A stretch of 64,000 nt of DNA from positions 1-64,000 of the forward strand of contig CADAXW010000001.1 in NCBI GenBank assembly GCA_902792005.1, given 5' to 3'. Source of the DNA: an uncultured Lachnospiraceae bacterium. Lineage in GTDB: Bacteria; Bacillota; Clostridia; Lachnospirales; Lachnospiraceae. The translations under genes were made by a program, and so were the position numbers. The notes below the pieces were generated by a model. That model searched no databases, was not told the origin of the DNA, and saw only the letters and a list, made by a program, of their open reading frames with translations. Below, one piece after another: positions 1-8,447 of the stretch; within the stretch, counting starts at the first letter, position 1; each line of letters opens with the position of its first letter.

Positions 1-19
1 CAGGCATTCAGAAAAAGAT

Positions 20-48
20 TTGCAGATATGTTGATCTTTCGGTATAAT
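20..48 (+). promoter_or_regulatory. sigma-A-type promoter for the methyltransferase-like gene
   Basis: TTGCAG (20-25) and TATAAT (43-48) are separated by exactly 17 bases, a near-consensus housekeeping promoter. It lies about 50 bases before the start codon at 97, with AGGAGG at 85-90 in between. Confidence 0.75.
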
Positions 49-96
49 TGTATTTCGTAGGAAAACTACTGACCGACATCATTCAGGAGGTTGGAA

Positions 97-711
97 ATGT
101 CTGAAGAAATAAAGAAAGCCAAAAATATGGCTGATCGTATCAAAGAACGGGGGAATGATCGGGAAGAAGACGATTACTCCGATCTGGAGGAGGGACAGCT
201 CGCTCCCATTGTTGTGAAGGAGATCAAGACTCCCATGTCAACCTGGGGCATCGGACCGGTCTTCGGGCTGATCGCCATCGCCCTTACCGTTGCAGCGATC
301 CTGCTTCGGGATAAATGGATCTTTGATTCCGGTATCCCTGAAAGCGATGCTCTCCGATACACTTATATCGGCATCGGCTGTGTACTGATCCTGGCCGGCC
401 TGGTCATCTACTGGAAGGCCGTGTTCGGCATCCGAATTGACGATTATATAAAGACCGGCAGACTTTGTACGGAAGGCATCTATGCCTGGGTACGGAATCC
501 CATTTACACAGCGATCCTGTTCGCCTGCACCGGTGCACTGTTCATTTCCGGCAACACCTATATGTACTTTATTCCCATTCTTCTTTGGATCATCCTCACG
601 ATCCTTCTGAAGAAGACTGAGGAACGGGATATGTTCCAGCGATTCGACCAGGAATATCTGGATTATATGTCCACTGTAAACCGGGTGATCCCGAAGCCTC
701 CGGCTAAGTAG
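97..711 (+). CDS. Isoprenylcysteine carboxyl methyltransferase-family membrane protein
   Basis: A 204-residue membrane protein. After a charged N-terminal region of about 45 residues come hydrophobic segments near residues 50-70, 85-105 and 135-175. The C-terminal half carries the family pattern: a GIYAWVRNPIY stretch followed by a conserved EER-type motif (KKTEERDMFQRF) and a final Tyr-rich segment. Members are ICMT/PEMT-like small-molecule or lipid methyltransferases; the substrate of bacterial versions is usually unknown. ATG at 97 is preferred because AGGAGG ends 6 bases upstream; an in-frame TTG at 91 sits directly against that site. The gene is monocistronic, with its own promoter and a terminator shared with the converging Nudix gene. 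The family call is firm, the reaction is not. Confidence 0.85.
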   Translation: MSEEIKKAKNMADRIKERGNDREEDDYSDLEEGQLAPIVVKEIKTPMSTWGIGPVFGLIAIALTVAAILLRDKWIFDSGIPESDALRYTYIGIGCVLILAGLVIYWKAVFGIRIDDYIKTGRLCTEGIYAWVRNPIYTAILFACTGALFISGNTYMYFIPILLWIILTILLKKTEERDMFQRFDQEYLDYMSTVNRVIPKPPAK

Positions 712-736
712 CATAATCAAATCATCGCGTAAGCAT

Positions 737-779
737 AAAGAAAAGCATGACATCGGTTCTCCCCTGTCATGCTTTCTTT
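737..779. terminator. Bidirectional intrinsic terminator
   Basis: Inverted repeat with arms 737-752 and 765-779 (core GCATGACA/TGTCATGC), A-rich on the left and T-rich on the right. It can terminate both the plus-strand gene ending at 711 and the minus-strand operon ending at 790. Confidence 0.85.
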
Positions 780-789
780 ATAATGATCT

Positions 790-1830
790 CTATAATGATC
801 TCTGCAGCAGTCCGATCTCTTCCGGGTTCAGGCAGTGTTTGAAGCTTACATCCCCCTCCATCCGGGCAGCCACCTCATCCAGCTTCATCCAGCGGACCTC
901 CTCCACCTCTTCCTCCTGAAGACGGATGGTGTCAATGTCCACTTCCTTCCGGTACACGTAGATATAGCTGATCTGATTGTCGTACCACTGCTTCCCGTAA
1001 AAGGGCTTCATTACATTTCTCCTGGTAAATCCCAGATAGGTCAGATCCTCCGGCTCTGCATGGATCCCCAGCTCCTCCGACAGTTCCCGGACTGCGGCAG
1101 GAAGCTTCTCATCTCCGGCGGAAATGTGTCCTGCCGAGGATATATCCCAGCAGCCCGGATTGGAGTCCTTGGTCTGACTTCGTTTCTGAAGAAGCACCTC
1201 TACGTTGCCGTCCTCTTCCTCCCGGAGTACCCACATATGAACTGTGGCATGCCGAAGTCCCAGACGATGGGCCGTATCCCGCTCCTGCACCTCTCCGGTG
1301 GGCGTTCCGTCCTCCTCCAGGATGTCCAAAAGCTCCAGCCGTTTTCCATCCAGTACGGCCTCCTGCAGCCGGCCTTCAGCATCATAAACCAGCTTCAGTG
1401 AGAAGAAGGGTCTGTCCTCCTCCAGAAGACGCAGAAAAAGCTTGTCTCCTGCCCAGAGTTCCAGATCATACACATCTTCCTTCGGGACCCATTCCAGCGT
1501 CCCCTCGTCACATTCCACGACCTCTCCCTCAAAACGGTCCGCCGTAAATAGCGACATATATTCCAGGCATGTATCGCCTGACACAAATGTGATCAGCCCC
1601 CGAAAGCGGAGGGATGTCAGGGTAAGCCCTGTCTCCTCCTTCACTTCCCTGAGAACACATTCCTCGGGACTTTCCGTTCCCTCAAAATGCCCGCCGAGTC
1701 CGATCCATTTGTCCTTATTGATATCCTTTTCCTTCTTTACCCGGTGGAGCATCAGATACCTGCCGTCCTGCTCGATATAGCATAAGGTCGTCAGCTCTGC
1801 CGGGATCAGTTCATCCTTAACCTGTGACAT
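790..1830 (-). CDS. Double-Nudix hydrolase (MutT-like plus YfcD/IPP-isomerase-like domains)
   Basis: 346 residues with two Nudix domains in tandem. Domain 1 (about 10-140) resembles MutT/8-oxo-dGTP diphosphatases and has a complete Nudix box: GGHFEG, then REVKEETG. Domain 2 (about 165-346) resembles the YfcD/Idi-like branch, with a box from GHISAGD to RELSEELG; the first box glutamate appears to be Asp. Such enzymes cleave nucleoside diphosphates linked to another moiety. Two substrate ranges in one chain is an inference. The start chosen is ATG at 1830, 4 bases after the RND stop codon, implying translational coupling. The longer reading to 1902 would overlap the RND gene by 68 bases. Confidence 0.85.
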   Translation of the reverse strand: MSQVKDELIPAELTTLCYIEQDGRYLMLHRVKKEKDINKDKWIGLGGHFEGTESPEECVLREVKEETGLTLTSLRFRGLITFVSGDTCLEYMSLFTADRFEGEVVECDEGTLEWVPKEDVYDLELWAGDKLFLRLLEEDRPFFSLKLVYDAEGRLQEAVLDGKRLELLDILEEDGTPTGEVQERDTAHRLGLRHATVHMWVLREEEDGNVEVLLQKRSQTKDSNPGCWDISSAGHISAGDEKLPAAVRELSEELGIHAEPEDLTYLGFTRRNVMKPFYGKQWYDNQISYIYVYRKEVDIDTIRLQEEEVEEVRWMKLDEVAARMEGDVSFKHCLNPEEIGLLQRSL

Positions 1831-1834
1831 ATGA

Positions 1835-4800
1835 TTATTCACCGTATTCCTCATTTGTTCCATGGACTGCAACCGCCTCGGTAAGCTCCGGTCCTTCCGC
1901 AAAGTCCGGATCCTCCGGCTCCTTTACGATCTCGATGTCTTCTTCCCGCATATCCTTCTCACGGTTCAGTGCATCATAGATACAGGGAACAACGATCAGG
2001 GTCAGCAGGGTACCGTAGGTCAGACCGCCCACAACTACGATGGCCATGGGCTGTCCCATTTCCGAGCCCTGACCCATACCGACTGCCATGGTGGACATGG
2101 ATATGATGGTGGTAAGGGCGGTCATAAGTACCGGACGAAGACGGGTCTGGGCGGACTCGATGATGGCGTCCTTCTTGGACATTCCCTGCCTTCTCAGCTG
2201 ATTGATATAATCCACCAGTACGATACCGTTATTTACAATGATACCTGCCAGCATTACGAAACCGATCAGACTGATGACACTGACCTCGCTGCCTGTCAGC
2301 CAGAGTGCCAGGAAACCGCCTGTGAATGCCAGCGGGATGGTAAACATGATGATGAAGGGCGAAAGCAGACTCTGGAACTGCGCCACCATGATGAGGTAGA
2401 TCAGGACTACCGCAAGGAGCATCATCAGAAGCAGCTGTCCCATGGCGTCATTGATGGCCTCATTTTCGCCACCGACCTTGATGGAATAGCCCTCCGGCAC
2501 CTGTACGCGCTCAATGGCCTTTTCCACATCACGTCCCACAAGACCCACATTGTAGCCCTCAGCCACCGATGCGGTAACATTGATGAAACGTGTCTGCGCC
2601 TCATGATTGATCACCGCCAGCTCTTCCCGCTCGGAAATGGTTGCGATCCTGGTCAGAGGAACCTCTTCCTCCTTTGCCTCCGGATCCTTGGGATCCTTAT
2701 AGGTAAATGTCATCTTGTTCAGGTCATCCTTTGTCATGGTTGCCTGCTCAACCGAGTTGACATAGACATCATAATCCTTCAGGTCGGTGGAAAGCTTCGT
2801 AGAGGAGCTGGACTCCGCCGTCTTCTTATAGATCAGCTGGAATACCTGCGCCACGGTCATACCGTACTTGGCAGCCTGCTCCTTATCGACGGAAACATAT
2901 ACCTCCTGCTCCATATTTCGAAGGCCGTTATTCACCTTCTCAACACCCGGAACCTGCTCAATGGCCTCTCCGGTCTCTCTGGCCAGATCCTGAAGCACCT
3001 TCAGATCACGTCCGCGGATCTGCAGGGAAATGCCTGAGCCGTACAGTGCACTCATATCCATCATCTGGGTATTGATCTTCACCGTACAGTCCAGTCCCTC
3101 GGCCGCCTTCTCGATCTTCTCCTTCATGATATCATTCGAGGTTTTGACATTCGGATCCAGAAGGACATACATGGTTACGCTGGAACCGGAACCGCCGGAT
3201 CTTCCACCGGAGCTGGCGATCCCTCCTCCGATACCAGAGAGGAGCGTACCCGAACCCATCATGGCACCGATGGTCTCGATCTCTTCCACATCCTTCAGAT
3301 TCTCCATCAGCTGATCGGAGTAACCGGTCATTTCCTCAAATTCCCTGGTCTGTCCCTCGGGTGCGGAAAGAGTGACCGTGATCTGGGTCGATGTCATTTC
3401 CGGCATAAACGCCGTACCTCTGCTGAGGGAAAGGAAGATGCTTCCAACCAGCAGGGCAATGGCTGCAAGGAATACAACCACCTTCCACTTTAAAACGCGC
3501 CGCAGGAACCTTCCGTATACATTCAGGAACCGCTCATAGAGTCCGTTCTTAACCTCCTTCGGCCGCTTCAACATACCCTGAGCCATGGCAGGAACCAGAG
3601 TCAGCGCAACGATCAGGCTGGCGCCCAGCGTGTAAAGAATGGTAAGTCCCATATCCACGAAAAGCTGTCTTGTGATACCCTCGGTAAAGATGATGGGCGC
3701 AAACACGCAGACCGTGGTAAGTGTGGAGGACGTAATGGCCGCTGCCACCTGGCTCGCGCCGTTGACGCAGGCCTTCTTCACCGGCATACCCTGTTTATGC
3801 AGCCGGAATATATTCTCGATCACGACAATGGAGTTATCCACCAGCATACCGATTCCAAGTGCAAGTCCTGACATGGAAATGATATTCAGGGAAATGTTGG
3901 AGAAGTACATCAGCACCAGCGCAAATACAACGGAAAGCGGGATCGCACATCCGATGATCAGCGTGGGGCGGAAATCCTTCAGGAAAATGATCAGCACAAG
4001 GATCGCAAGCAGCGCACCGATCCCCATGTTCTGGAGGATGGAGCTTACGATCAGATCGATATATACACCCTGATCCATCAGGGTCGAGAAATGTATGGTC
4101 TCTTCCTCGGTTTTCTCAAGACTCTTAAACTTCGCCAGGATGCTGTCCGTCACATCTCCTGTTGCATAACCGGTCTGCTTCTCAAAGGTAAGCAGCACGC
4201 CGGGCTGTCCGTCGATCCTTGCATAGCTGGAGTCGGAATTATCCACCACCTCAACGTCGGCAACGTCAGAAAGATAAACCTTTCCGATGCTGTTCATGCC
4301 AAGATCGATGAGTACCAGATCCTGAAGATCCTTCACCGTCTCAATGGACTCACCAACCTTGATCAGATAGCTGCCGTCCTTCTCCTGGATATACCCTGCG
4401 GGCATATCAAAGTTCTGGGCCACCAGAAGCTGACGGATCACATCCGCGGAAAGCACGGAATTTATATCCGCCTTTGCTTCCGCATCCGTCTTCGTCTTCT
4501 CCATGGTCTCTTCTGCTGTTTTGATGGCTGCCGATCCGGAGATCAGCTGCATGGATGCATCACTGAGCTGCAGGGAGCCCAGAATTTCATTCTTATTTAA
4601 CGCAGTAAGCGCTTCATTTATGGTTGCCTTTCCGGCCTCCACCTGCTGCTTTGCAGTGGTGATGGTGGAGATTCCGAGTTCAACCTGTGCGCGCAATTCC
4701 GTCAGTGCCTTGATGGCCTTCGGAATATCCTCCACGCCCTTGATGGTGATGCCGTACTGAGAAAGGGCACTTCCAAGAAGTGCGATGTTCGCGTTCAGTT

Positions 4801-5881
4801 CTTCCTGCCGTTTTACCAGAGCCTCTCTCTGGGCCTTCATTTCCGCCAACTGTGCTGTCACCTCAGTGATCTTCTTCTCCAGCTGTTTCCGGGTCATTCC
4901 TGAGGCTTCCTTTAACTGATCATCCGGGAGAAGTGCCAGCTGCGCCAGAGATTCACTCAGCTTCTCCAGCTCTGCGATACCGGCATCCAGCTTCGCGATG
5001 CCATCCTCCATCTCCTTCACGCCCTTCTGGGCATCCTCCAGGGTCTTCAGGGCCTGGTCGATGCCCTGCAGTCTGGACTGCAGTTCTACCTCCTGCTTAT
5101 CCAGATCCGTTGCTGTTGTATAAAGCTCGATCTTCTTTGTATTCAGTTCGGTCTGGCCGGCACTGATCTTATCAGCCAGCTCCTTCTTTCCGCTTTCTAC
5201 CTGTGCCTGACCGCTTTCGATCTTGTCCTTATTCTCCTGAAGCTCATCCTCCGCTTCCTTGAACTGATCCCGAACCTCCTTCAGGACCTTATCGTTCAGC
5301 GCGTCGATCTTCTTCTGATTCAGAGTGACCTGAACGGTCTCCTTGATGCCTCCGGTTGCCGTAACAGAGGCAACACCCTCGATACTCTCCAGCTGCGGGA
5401 TGATATTGTTATCTACGTAGGTAGATATCTGGGTGGCATCCATGTTCTCCACACCGATGGCCGCTACCATGATGGGAAGCATGTTCGGGTTGATGGACAT
5501 GACCATGGGTGCACCGATGGAGTCTGCGAATCCGCTCTTTACCTGATCCAGCTTCTGCTGGATCTCGATCATGGTGGAATCCATATTTGCAGTCTGTTCA
5601 TATTCCAGGATCACGACAGAAACACTGTTTCTGGACATGGACTGCAGTGTCTTCAGATTCGACGTGGTGGCCAGCGACGCCTCCAGCTTCGAGGTGATAT
5701 CCCCCTCCACCTCCTCCGGGCTGGCCCCGGGATCCGTAGTGATGACGATCACGTACGGAAAGCTCATATTCGGCAGAAGATCCGCCGTCATTTTTGTATA
5801 AGCCACATACCCGAGGACGAGGATCATGACCACGCCCACAAGAACCGTGTAAGGTCTTTTTACGCTGAATTTCGAAAGCAT
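1835..5881 (-). CDS. RND-family efflux permease with long coiled-coil insertion
   Basis: 1348 residues, longer than AcrB-type pumps (about 1030-1050). TM1 is near residues 12-32. The first exported domain is interrupted at about 195-470 by a Glu/Lys/Gln-rich, heptad-like region predicted to be coiled coil. The first membrane bundle starts near 615 and includes GMLVDNSIVVIENIFR, the equivalent of the AcrB proton-relay helix, with Asp-Asn instead of Asp-Asp. The second half repeats the fold, including LAGIIVNNGIVLVDYIN. Substrate is unknown: lipids, peptides or drugs are possible. In a one-membrane cell no TolC/MFP partner is expected and none is adjacent. It is the first gene of a two-gene operon with the double-Nudix gene. 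Confidence 0.92.
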   Translation of the reverse strand: MLSKFSVKRPYTVLVGVVMILVLGYVAYTKMTADLLPNMSFPYVIVITTDPGASPEEVEGDITSKLEASLATTSNLKTLQSMSRNSVSVVILEYEQTANMDSTMIEIQQKLDQVKSGFADSIGAPMVMSINPNMLPIMVAAIGVENMDATQISTYVDNNIIPQLESIEGVASVTATGGIKETVQVTLNQKKIDALNDKVLKEVRDQFKEAEDELQENKDKIESGQAQVESGKKELADKISAGQTELNTKKIELYTTATDLDKQEVELQSRLQGIDQALKTLEDAQKGVKEMEDGIAKLDAGIAELEKLSESLAQLALLPDDQLKEASGMTRKQLEKKITEVTAQLAEMKAQREALVKRQEELNANIALLGSALSQYGITIKGVEDIPKAIKALTELRAQVELGISTITTAKQQVEAGKATINEALTALNKNEILGSLQLSDASMQLISGSAAIKTAEETMEKTKTDAEAKADINSVLSADVIRQLLVAQNFDMPAGYIQEKDGSYLIKVGESIETVKDLQDLVLIDLGMNSIGKVYLSDVADVEVVDNSDSSYARIDGQPGVLLTFEKQTGYATGDVTDSILAKFKSLEKTEEETIHFSTLMDQGVYIDLIVSSILQNMGIGALLAILVLIIFLKDFRPTLIIGCAIPLSVVFALVLMYFSNISLNIISMSGLALGIGMLVDNSIVVIENIFRLHKQGMPVKKACVNGASQVAAAITSSTLTTVCVFAPIIFTEGITRQLFVDMGLTILYTLGASLIVALTLVPAMAQGMLKRPKEVKNGLYERFLNVYGRFLRRVLKWKVVVFLAAIALLVGSIFLSLSRGTAFMPEMTSTQITVTLSAPEGQTREFEEMTGYSDQLMENLKDVEEIETIGAMMGSGTLLSGIGGGIASSGGRSGGSGSSVTMYVLLDPNVKTSNDIMKEKIEKAAEGLDCTVKINTQMMDMSALYGSGISLQIRGRDLKVLQDLARETGEAIEQVPGVEKVNNGLRNMEQEVYVSVDKEQAAKYGMTVAQVFQLIYKKTAESSSSTKLSTDLKDYDVYVNSVEQATMTKDDLNKMTFTYKDPKDPEAKEEEVPLTRIATISEREELAVINHEAQTRFINVTASVAEGYNVGLVGRDVEKAIERVQVPEGYSIKVGGENEAINDAMGQLLLMMLLAVVLIYLIMVAQFQSLLSPFIIMFTIPLAFTGGFLALWLTGSEVSVISLIGFVMLAGIIVNNGIVLVDYINQLRRQGMSKKDAIIESAQTRLRPVLMTALTTIISMSTMAVGMGQGSEMGQPMAIVVVGGLTYGTLLTLIVVPCIYDALNREKDMREEDIEIVKEPEDPDFAEGPELTEAVAVHGTNEEYGE

Positions 5882-5963
5882 ACTGTTTCCCTTTCTCTCT
5901 AATACATAAATGTTCCGTAAATGTTACAGAAACGTTCTATAAAAACAAAAAAAGTCATGTTCG

Positions 5964-5992
5964 ATACTACATAACTTTTTTCATTCTGTCAA
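5964..5992 (-). promoter_or_regulatory. Promoter of the RND-Nudix operon
   Basis: On the minus strand, TTGACA (5992-5987), a 17-base spacer ending in TG, then TAGTAT (5969-5964). The -35 is perfect and the -10 is moderate. It lies 83 bases upstream of the RND start. The 5882-5963 leader is AT-rich with no obvious riboswitch. Confidence 0.7.
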
Positions 5993-6032
5993 ATAAACAA
6001 TCCTTTATGTTTTGTATGAATCTGAGTTGGAA

Positions 6033-6581
6033 CTACTGTCTGTCGTAGTAAGACTTTCCTCCATTCGGATAAAAAAAAGTGCGGATATAACCATCCGTCG
6101 ATACAACAACGAAAGCATTATCCCGCTCCCGGTAGTAAACGTCATCCCCGTCCTCTTTTTCCAGCTTGTGCAGGCTGGAGGGATCTGCAGCTACCGCTGC
6201 TGCTGCCGCTTCATAGGCATCCGCATCCGCAAAGCCCATTTCCTTTCCGTGCTTCTTATAATGCTGATCCTTCTTTGCCTGATCCCTGAATTTCAGATCG
6301 GAGGCAGCAGGGGAAGATTCCCCGCTGCTCTTTCCTTCTGTTTTTTTCTCTGTCTTCTGTTCTGTCTTCTGCTCTGTCTTCTGCTTCGTCGCCTGCTCCG
6401 ACTTCTGCTCTGTCTTCTGCTTCGTCGTCTGCTCCGTAACCTGCGTGGTTCCGGTTTCCGTAGCATCCTCATCTCCGCCGCCCTTCATCAGAAGTGCCAG
6501 GAGTCCCAGCATAACCAGCGTAAGCACCACCACACCGATGATCAGATACCATATGGTATTCGGATTCTTCTTTTCATACAT
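6033..6581 (-). CDS. Membrane-anchored protein with toxin-like BECR-type nuclease module
   Basis: 182 residues. One TM helix (about 11-33, preceded by MYEKKNPNT) would place the rest outside the cell. A low-complexity Thr-Glu-Gln-Lys linker (about 46-83) leads to an 85-residue C-terminal domain with HYKKHGKEMGF, a Tyr-Glu-Ala helix, VYYRERDNAFVVVSTDGY and RTFFYP. This pattern resembles the small nuclease modules (barnase/EndoU/ColicinE5/RelE superfamily) found at the C-terminus of polymorphic toxins; the assignment rests on recognition only. No immunity-like gene is adjacent. ATG at 6581 is 9 bases after AAGGAG; ATG at 6587 is only 3 bases from it. The start overlaps the stop of the transglutaminase-like gene by 8 bases, so the two are translationally coupled. 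Confidence 0.6.
   Translation of the reverse strand: MYEKKNPNTIWYLIIGVVVLTLVMLGLLALLMKGGGDEDATETGTTQVTEQTTKQKTEQKSEQATKQKTEQKTEQKTEKKTEGKSSGESSPAASDLKFRDQAKKDQHYKKHGKEMGFADADAYEAAAAAVAADPSSLHKLEKEDGDDVYYRERDNAFVVVSTDGYIRTFFYPNGGKSYYDRQ
6346..6460. repeat. 12-nt-periodic coding repeats (Thr-Glu-Gln-Lys linker)
   Basis: Imperfect TCTGTCTTCTGC-type units (plus-strand view) encode the repeated Lys-Thr-Glu-Gln linker of the membrane-anchored protein. Such tracts are prone to copy-number change. Confidence 0.75.
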
Positions 6582-7626
6582 GTTCATTATCTCCTTCTTG
6601 TTCCGTTTCCGGACTGCCGTAGTTTATATTGGGATGGTCCTCTTCATATACCACTTCCCCGTGATACATGGCCGCTGTCTTCTTTCTCCGCCGGGCAGAG
6701 AAAACCATGACCAGCAGAACAAAGACCACCGCCGTGGCGATCCAGATCTTCGGATCACCGAATCGGAACTTCATGTAAAAGGGAAGCGGATAGGATTCTT
6801 TGGAAACCTCGATATTGAAATTCACACCTGCATAAACACCTAAGCGGCGGTGCATGGGGAAATCGGCATCACTTTTCAGAAAGTATCTGTAATCCTTTGT
6901 GGTTCCGCCTCCGTCATCCCAGGTAATATCCAGATTATACCATTTTCCGTCCACCTGAACCATATTCCACATATGGTCCGCCACTTCGGTATCTTCACCC
7001 CCACCGTAGCCGGTGATGATCCGGGTCTTCACGCCCGCTACATTTAACAGATAGTACGCCGCAAGGCTGTAGCCGGAGCATACCATCACGCCGTCCCGGA
7101 AGCCGTCGATATCCGTATGGTTCACCATGGAGGTCTTCGTATCATAATCAAAATGATCGATCAGATAATCATGCACATTTTTCACGGTATCGTATTCCGT
7201 CTCGCCTTTCAGCGTTGGCGCCAGCTGATCCATTTTCGCAAAATGTGCGTCCATCTCCTCCTTGGAGTAGGGATACTCGATGCGGATCTGAAAGGAGTGT
7301 CCCTGGTAGGACAGATAAACGGTACTCATATAATAGCTGAGGTAACAGCCGCTTTTCAGAGGCTTAGACTCATCATAATGCGCCTGAAACCTGGGCATAT
7401 CCATATGGATCAGGGAATCCGCCCTTCCGACATCATTCACCCGGTAGTATCGGCTCATCTCCCGGGCACTGATCTGGTCCAGTATTTTTTCATACAAATC
7501 ATCGGCGTCACGTATCTCCTCCTGCGCCGCAGCCTCCGCCGGAAGTTTCCAGCCTCCCAGCGAAATCAGCAGGAGAAGGATCATGCAGAGACATTTCCAG
7601 CCGATCCGTTTTCTTCCTGATCTCAT
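6574..7626 (-). CDS. Transglutaminase-like surface protein
   Basis: 350 residues. An N-terminal signal or anchor (about 10-32) is followed by a helical region, a transglutaminase-like core (about 140-250), and one TM near 292-311 with an ARRRKK stop-transfer and a 40-residue cytosolic tail. Candidate catalytic residues are Cys in GVMVCSGYS, His in ADHMWN and Asp in NLDITWDD, the papain-like triad order of the family. Bacterial members often act as cysteine proteases or cross-linking enzymes on surface proteins; the substrate here is unknown. It starts at an ATG after GAAAGG and is coupled to the downstream toxin-like gene, hinting that it could process or release it (inference). Confidence 0.85.
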   Translation of the reverse strand: MRSGRKRIGWKCLCMILLLLISLGGWKLPAEAAAQEEIRDADDLYEKILDQISAREMSRYYRVNDVGRADSLIHMDMPRFQAHYDESKPLKSGCYLSYYMSTVYLSYQGHSFQIRIEYPYSKEEMDAHFAKMDQLAPTLKGETEYDTVKNVHDYLIDHFDYDTKTSMVNHTDIDGFRDGVMVCSGYSLAAYYLLNVAGVKTRIITGYGGGEDTEVADHMWNMVQVDGKWYNLDITWDDGGGTTKDYRYFLKSDADFPMHRRLGVYAGVNFNIEVSKESYPLPFYMKFRFGDPKIWIATAVVFVLLVMVFSARRRKKTAAMYHGEVVYEEDHPNINYGSPETEQEGDNEHV

Positions 7627-7660
7627 TTTTTCAGCCTTTCATAGAATAGGATGCAGAAAA

Positions 7661-7696
7661 TCACGCAGCACACCCGGAAACCGGGATGCCGCGTGA
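7661..7696 (-). terminator. Terminator after the CPCC-GNAT gene
   Basis: Hairpin with outer arms TCACGC/GCGTGA and inner arms CCCGG/CCGGG. On the minus strand it is followed by TTTTC. It separates the gene ending at 7728 from the transglutaminase-like gene. Confidence 0.65.
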
Positions 7697-7727
7697 ACTG
7701 TCCCCTTCTCTTTATCACAGCATTATA

Positions 7728-8408
7728 TTACAGCCGTTTCTCCATCAAAAAACAGTCAAAGGGTTCTCTGTGAACCACATGCTTGGAATTCAGTTTATAA
7801 CCTCTTGCCTCATAGAAGTTCGCAAGAATATCCCGGGCCTCGATGACGGTCTTGGAATAACCGAGTTCCTTCGCCCACGCTTCACCCTCCTTCAGAAGCC
7901 GGGTACCTACGCCCCGCTTCTCATATTCCGGAAGAACAACCACGCGGCCGATCATCATATTTCCCTGCTCTGTGGGGTAGAGACGGCAGGTGGCCACCGG
8001 ACGGGTCTTATCCAGAAGGACGATATAGATGGCATCTGTTTCATCATGCTCATCAAACTCCGTCTGAAGATCGATACCATAACGTACTCCGTTCGCCTGG
8101 ATACGGACGTAGAAGGCCCCTGCCTTCTGCCAGAGCTCCGTTGCACGGATCAGCCTCAGGGCTCCGGCCGGATCGATCTCCTCCGGCAGAGGATCCCGCA
8201 CGGACTTCACCGCATCCGGATCGCAGGCTCCAATCTCCCTGTAATTGATCTTTGCCACCTTTAAACTGATCTGATTGGACCCAAAGGCAATATTCGGTGC
8301 AGATCCCGCCTTGGGATCATCCTCCCAGAAGCACACCGGACAAACCTCATACTTCCCGGGCCCGTCATCCAATGTATAATTATTACAGCAAGGACATTTG
8401 TACTTCAT
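7728..8408 (-). CDS. CPCC zinc-ribbon/GNAT acetyltransferase fusion
   Basis: 226 residues with two domains. Residues 1-75 match the cysteine-rich CPCC family: CPCC near the start, then CPVCFWEDD, four cysteines suited to bind one zinc. Residues 95-226 form a GNAT fold like ElaA-type acetyltransferases, with the acetyl-CoA loop EKRGVGTRLL and the typical NFYEARGY segment near the end. GNATs transfer acetyl from acetyl-CoA to an amine; the acceptor is unknown. The zinc ribbon may supply recognition of protein or nucleic acid (inference). The start has a nearby GGGGAAAGGA. The gene appears monocistronic, ending at a terminator. Confidence 0.85.
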   Translation of the reverse strand: MKYKCPCCNNYTLDDGPGKYEVCPVCFWEDDPKAGSAPNIAFGSNQISLKVAKINYREIGACDPDAVKSVRDPLPEEIDPAGALRLIRATELWQKAGAFYVRIQANGVRYGIDLQTEFDEHDETDAIYIVLLDKTRPVATCRLYPTEQGNMMIGRVVVLPEYEKRGVGTRLLKEGEAWAKELGYSKTVIEARDILANFYEARGYKLNSKHVVHREPFDCFLMEKRL

Positions 8409-8447
8409 AGTCCTTTCCCCTTCCCCTGTATCAAATATGACCCTTCG

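Noticed and set aside
7697..7719. A decayed half-copy of the REP palindrome
   Set aside because: ACTGTCCCCTT followed by ATCAC is only loosely similar, with no matching left arm.
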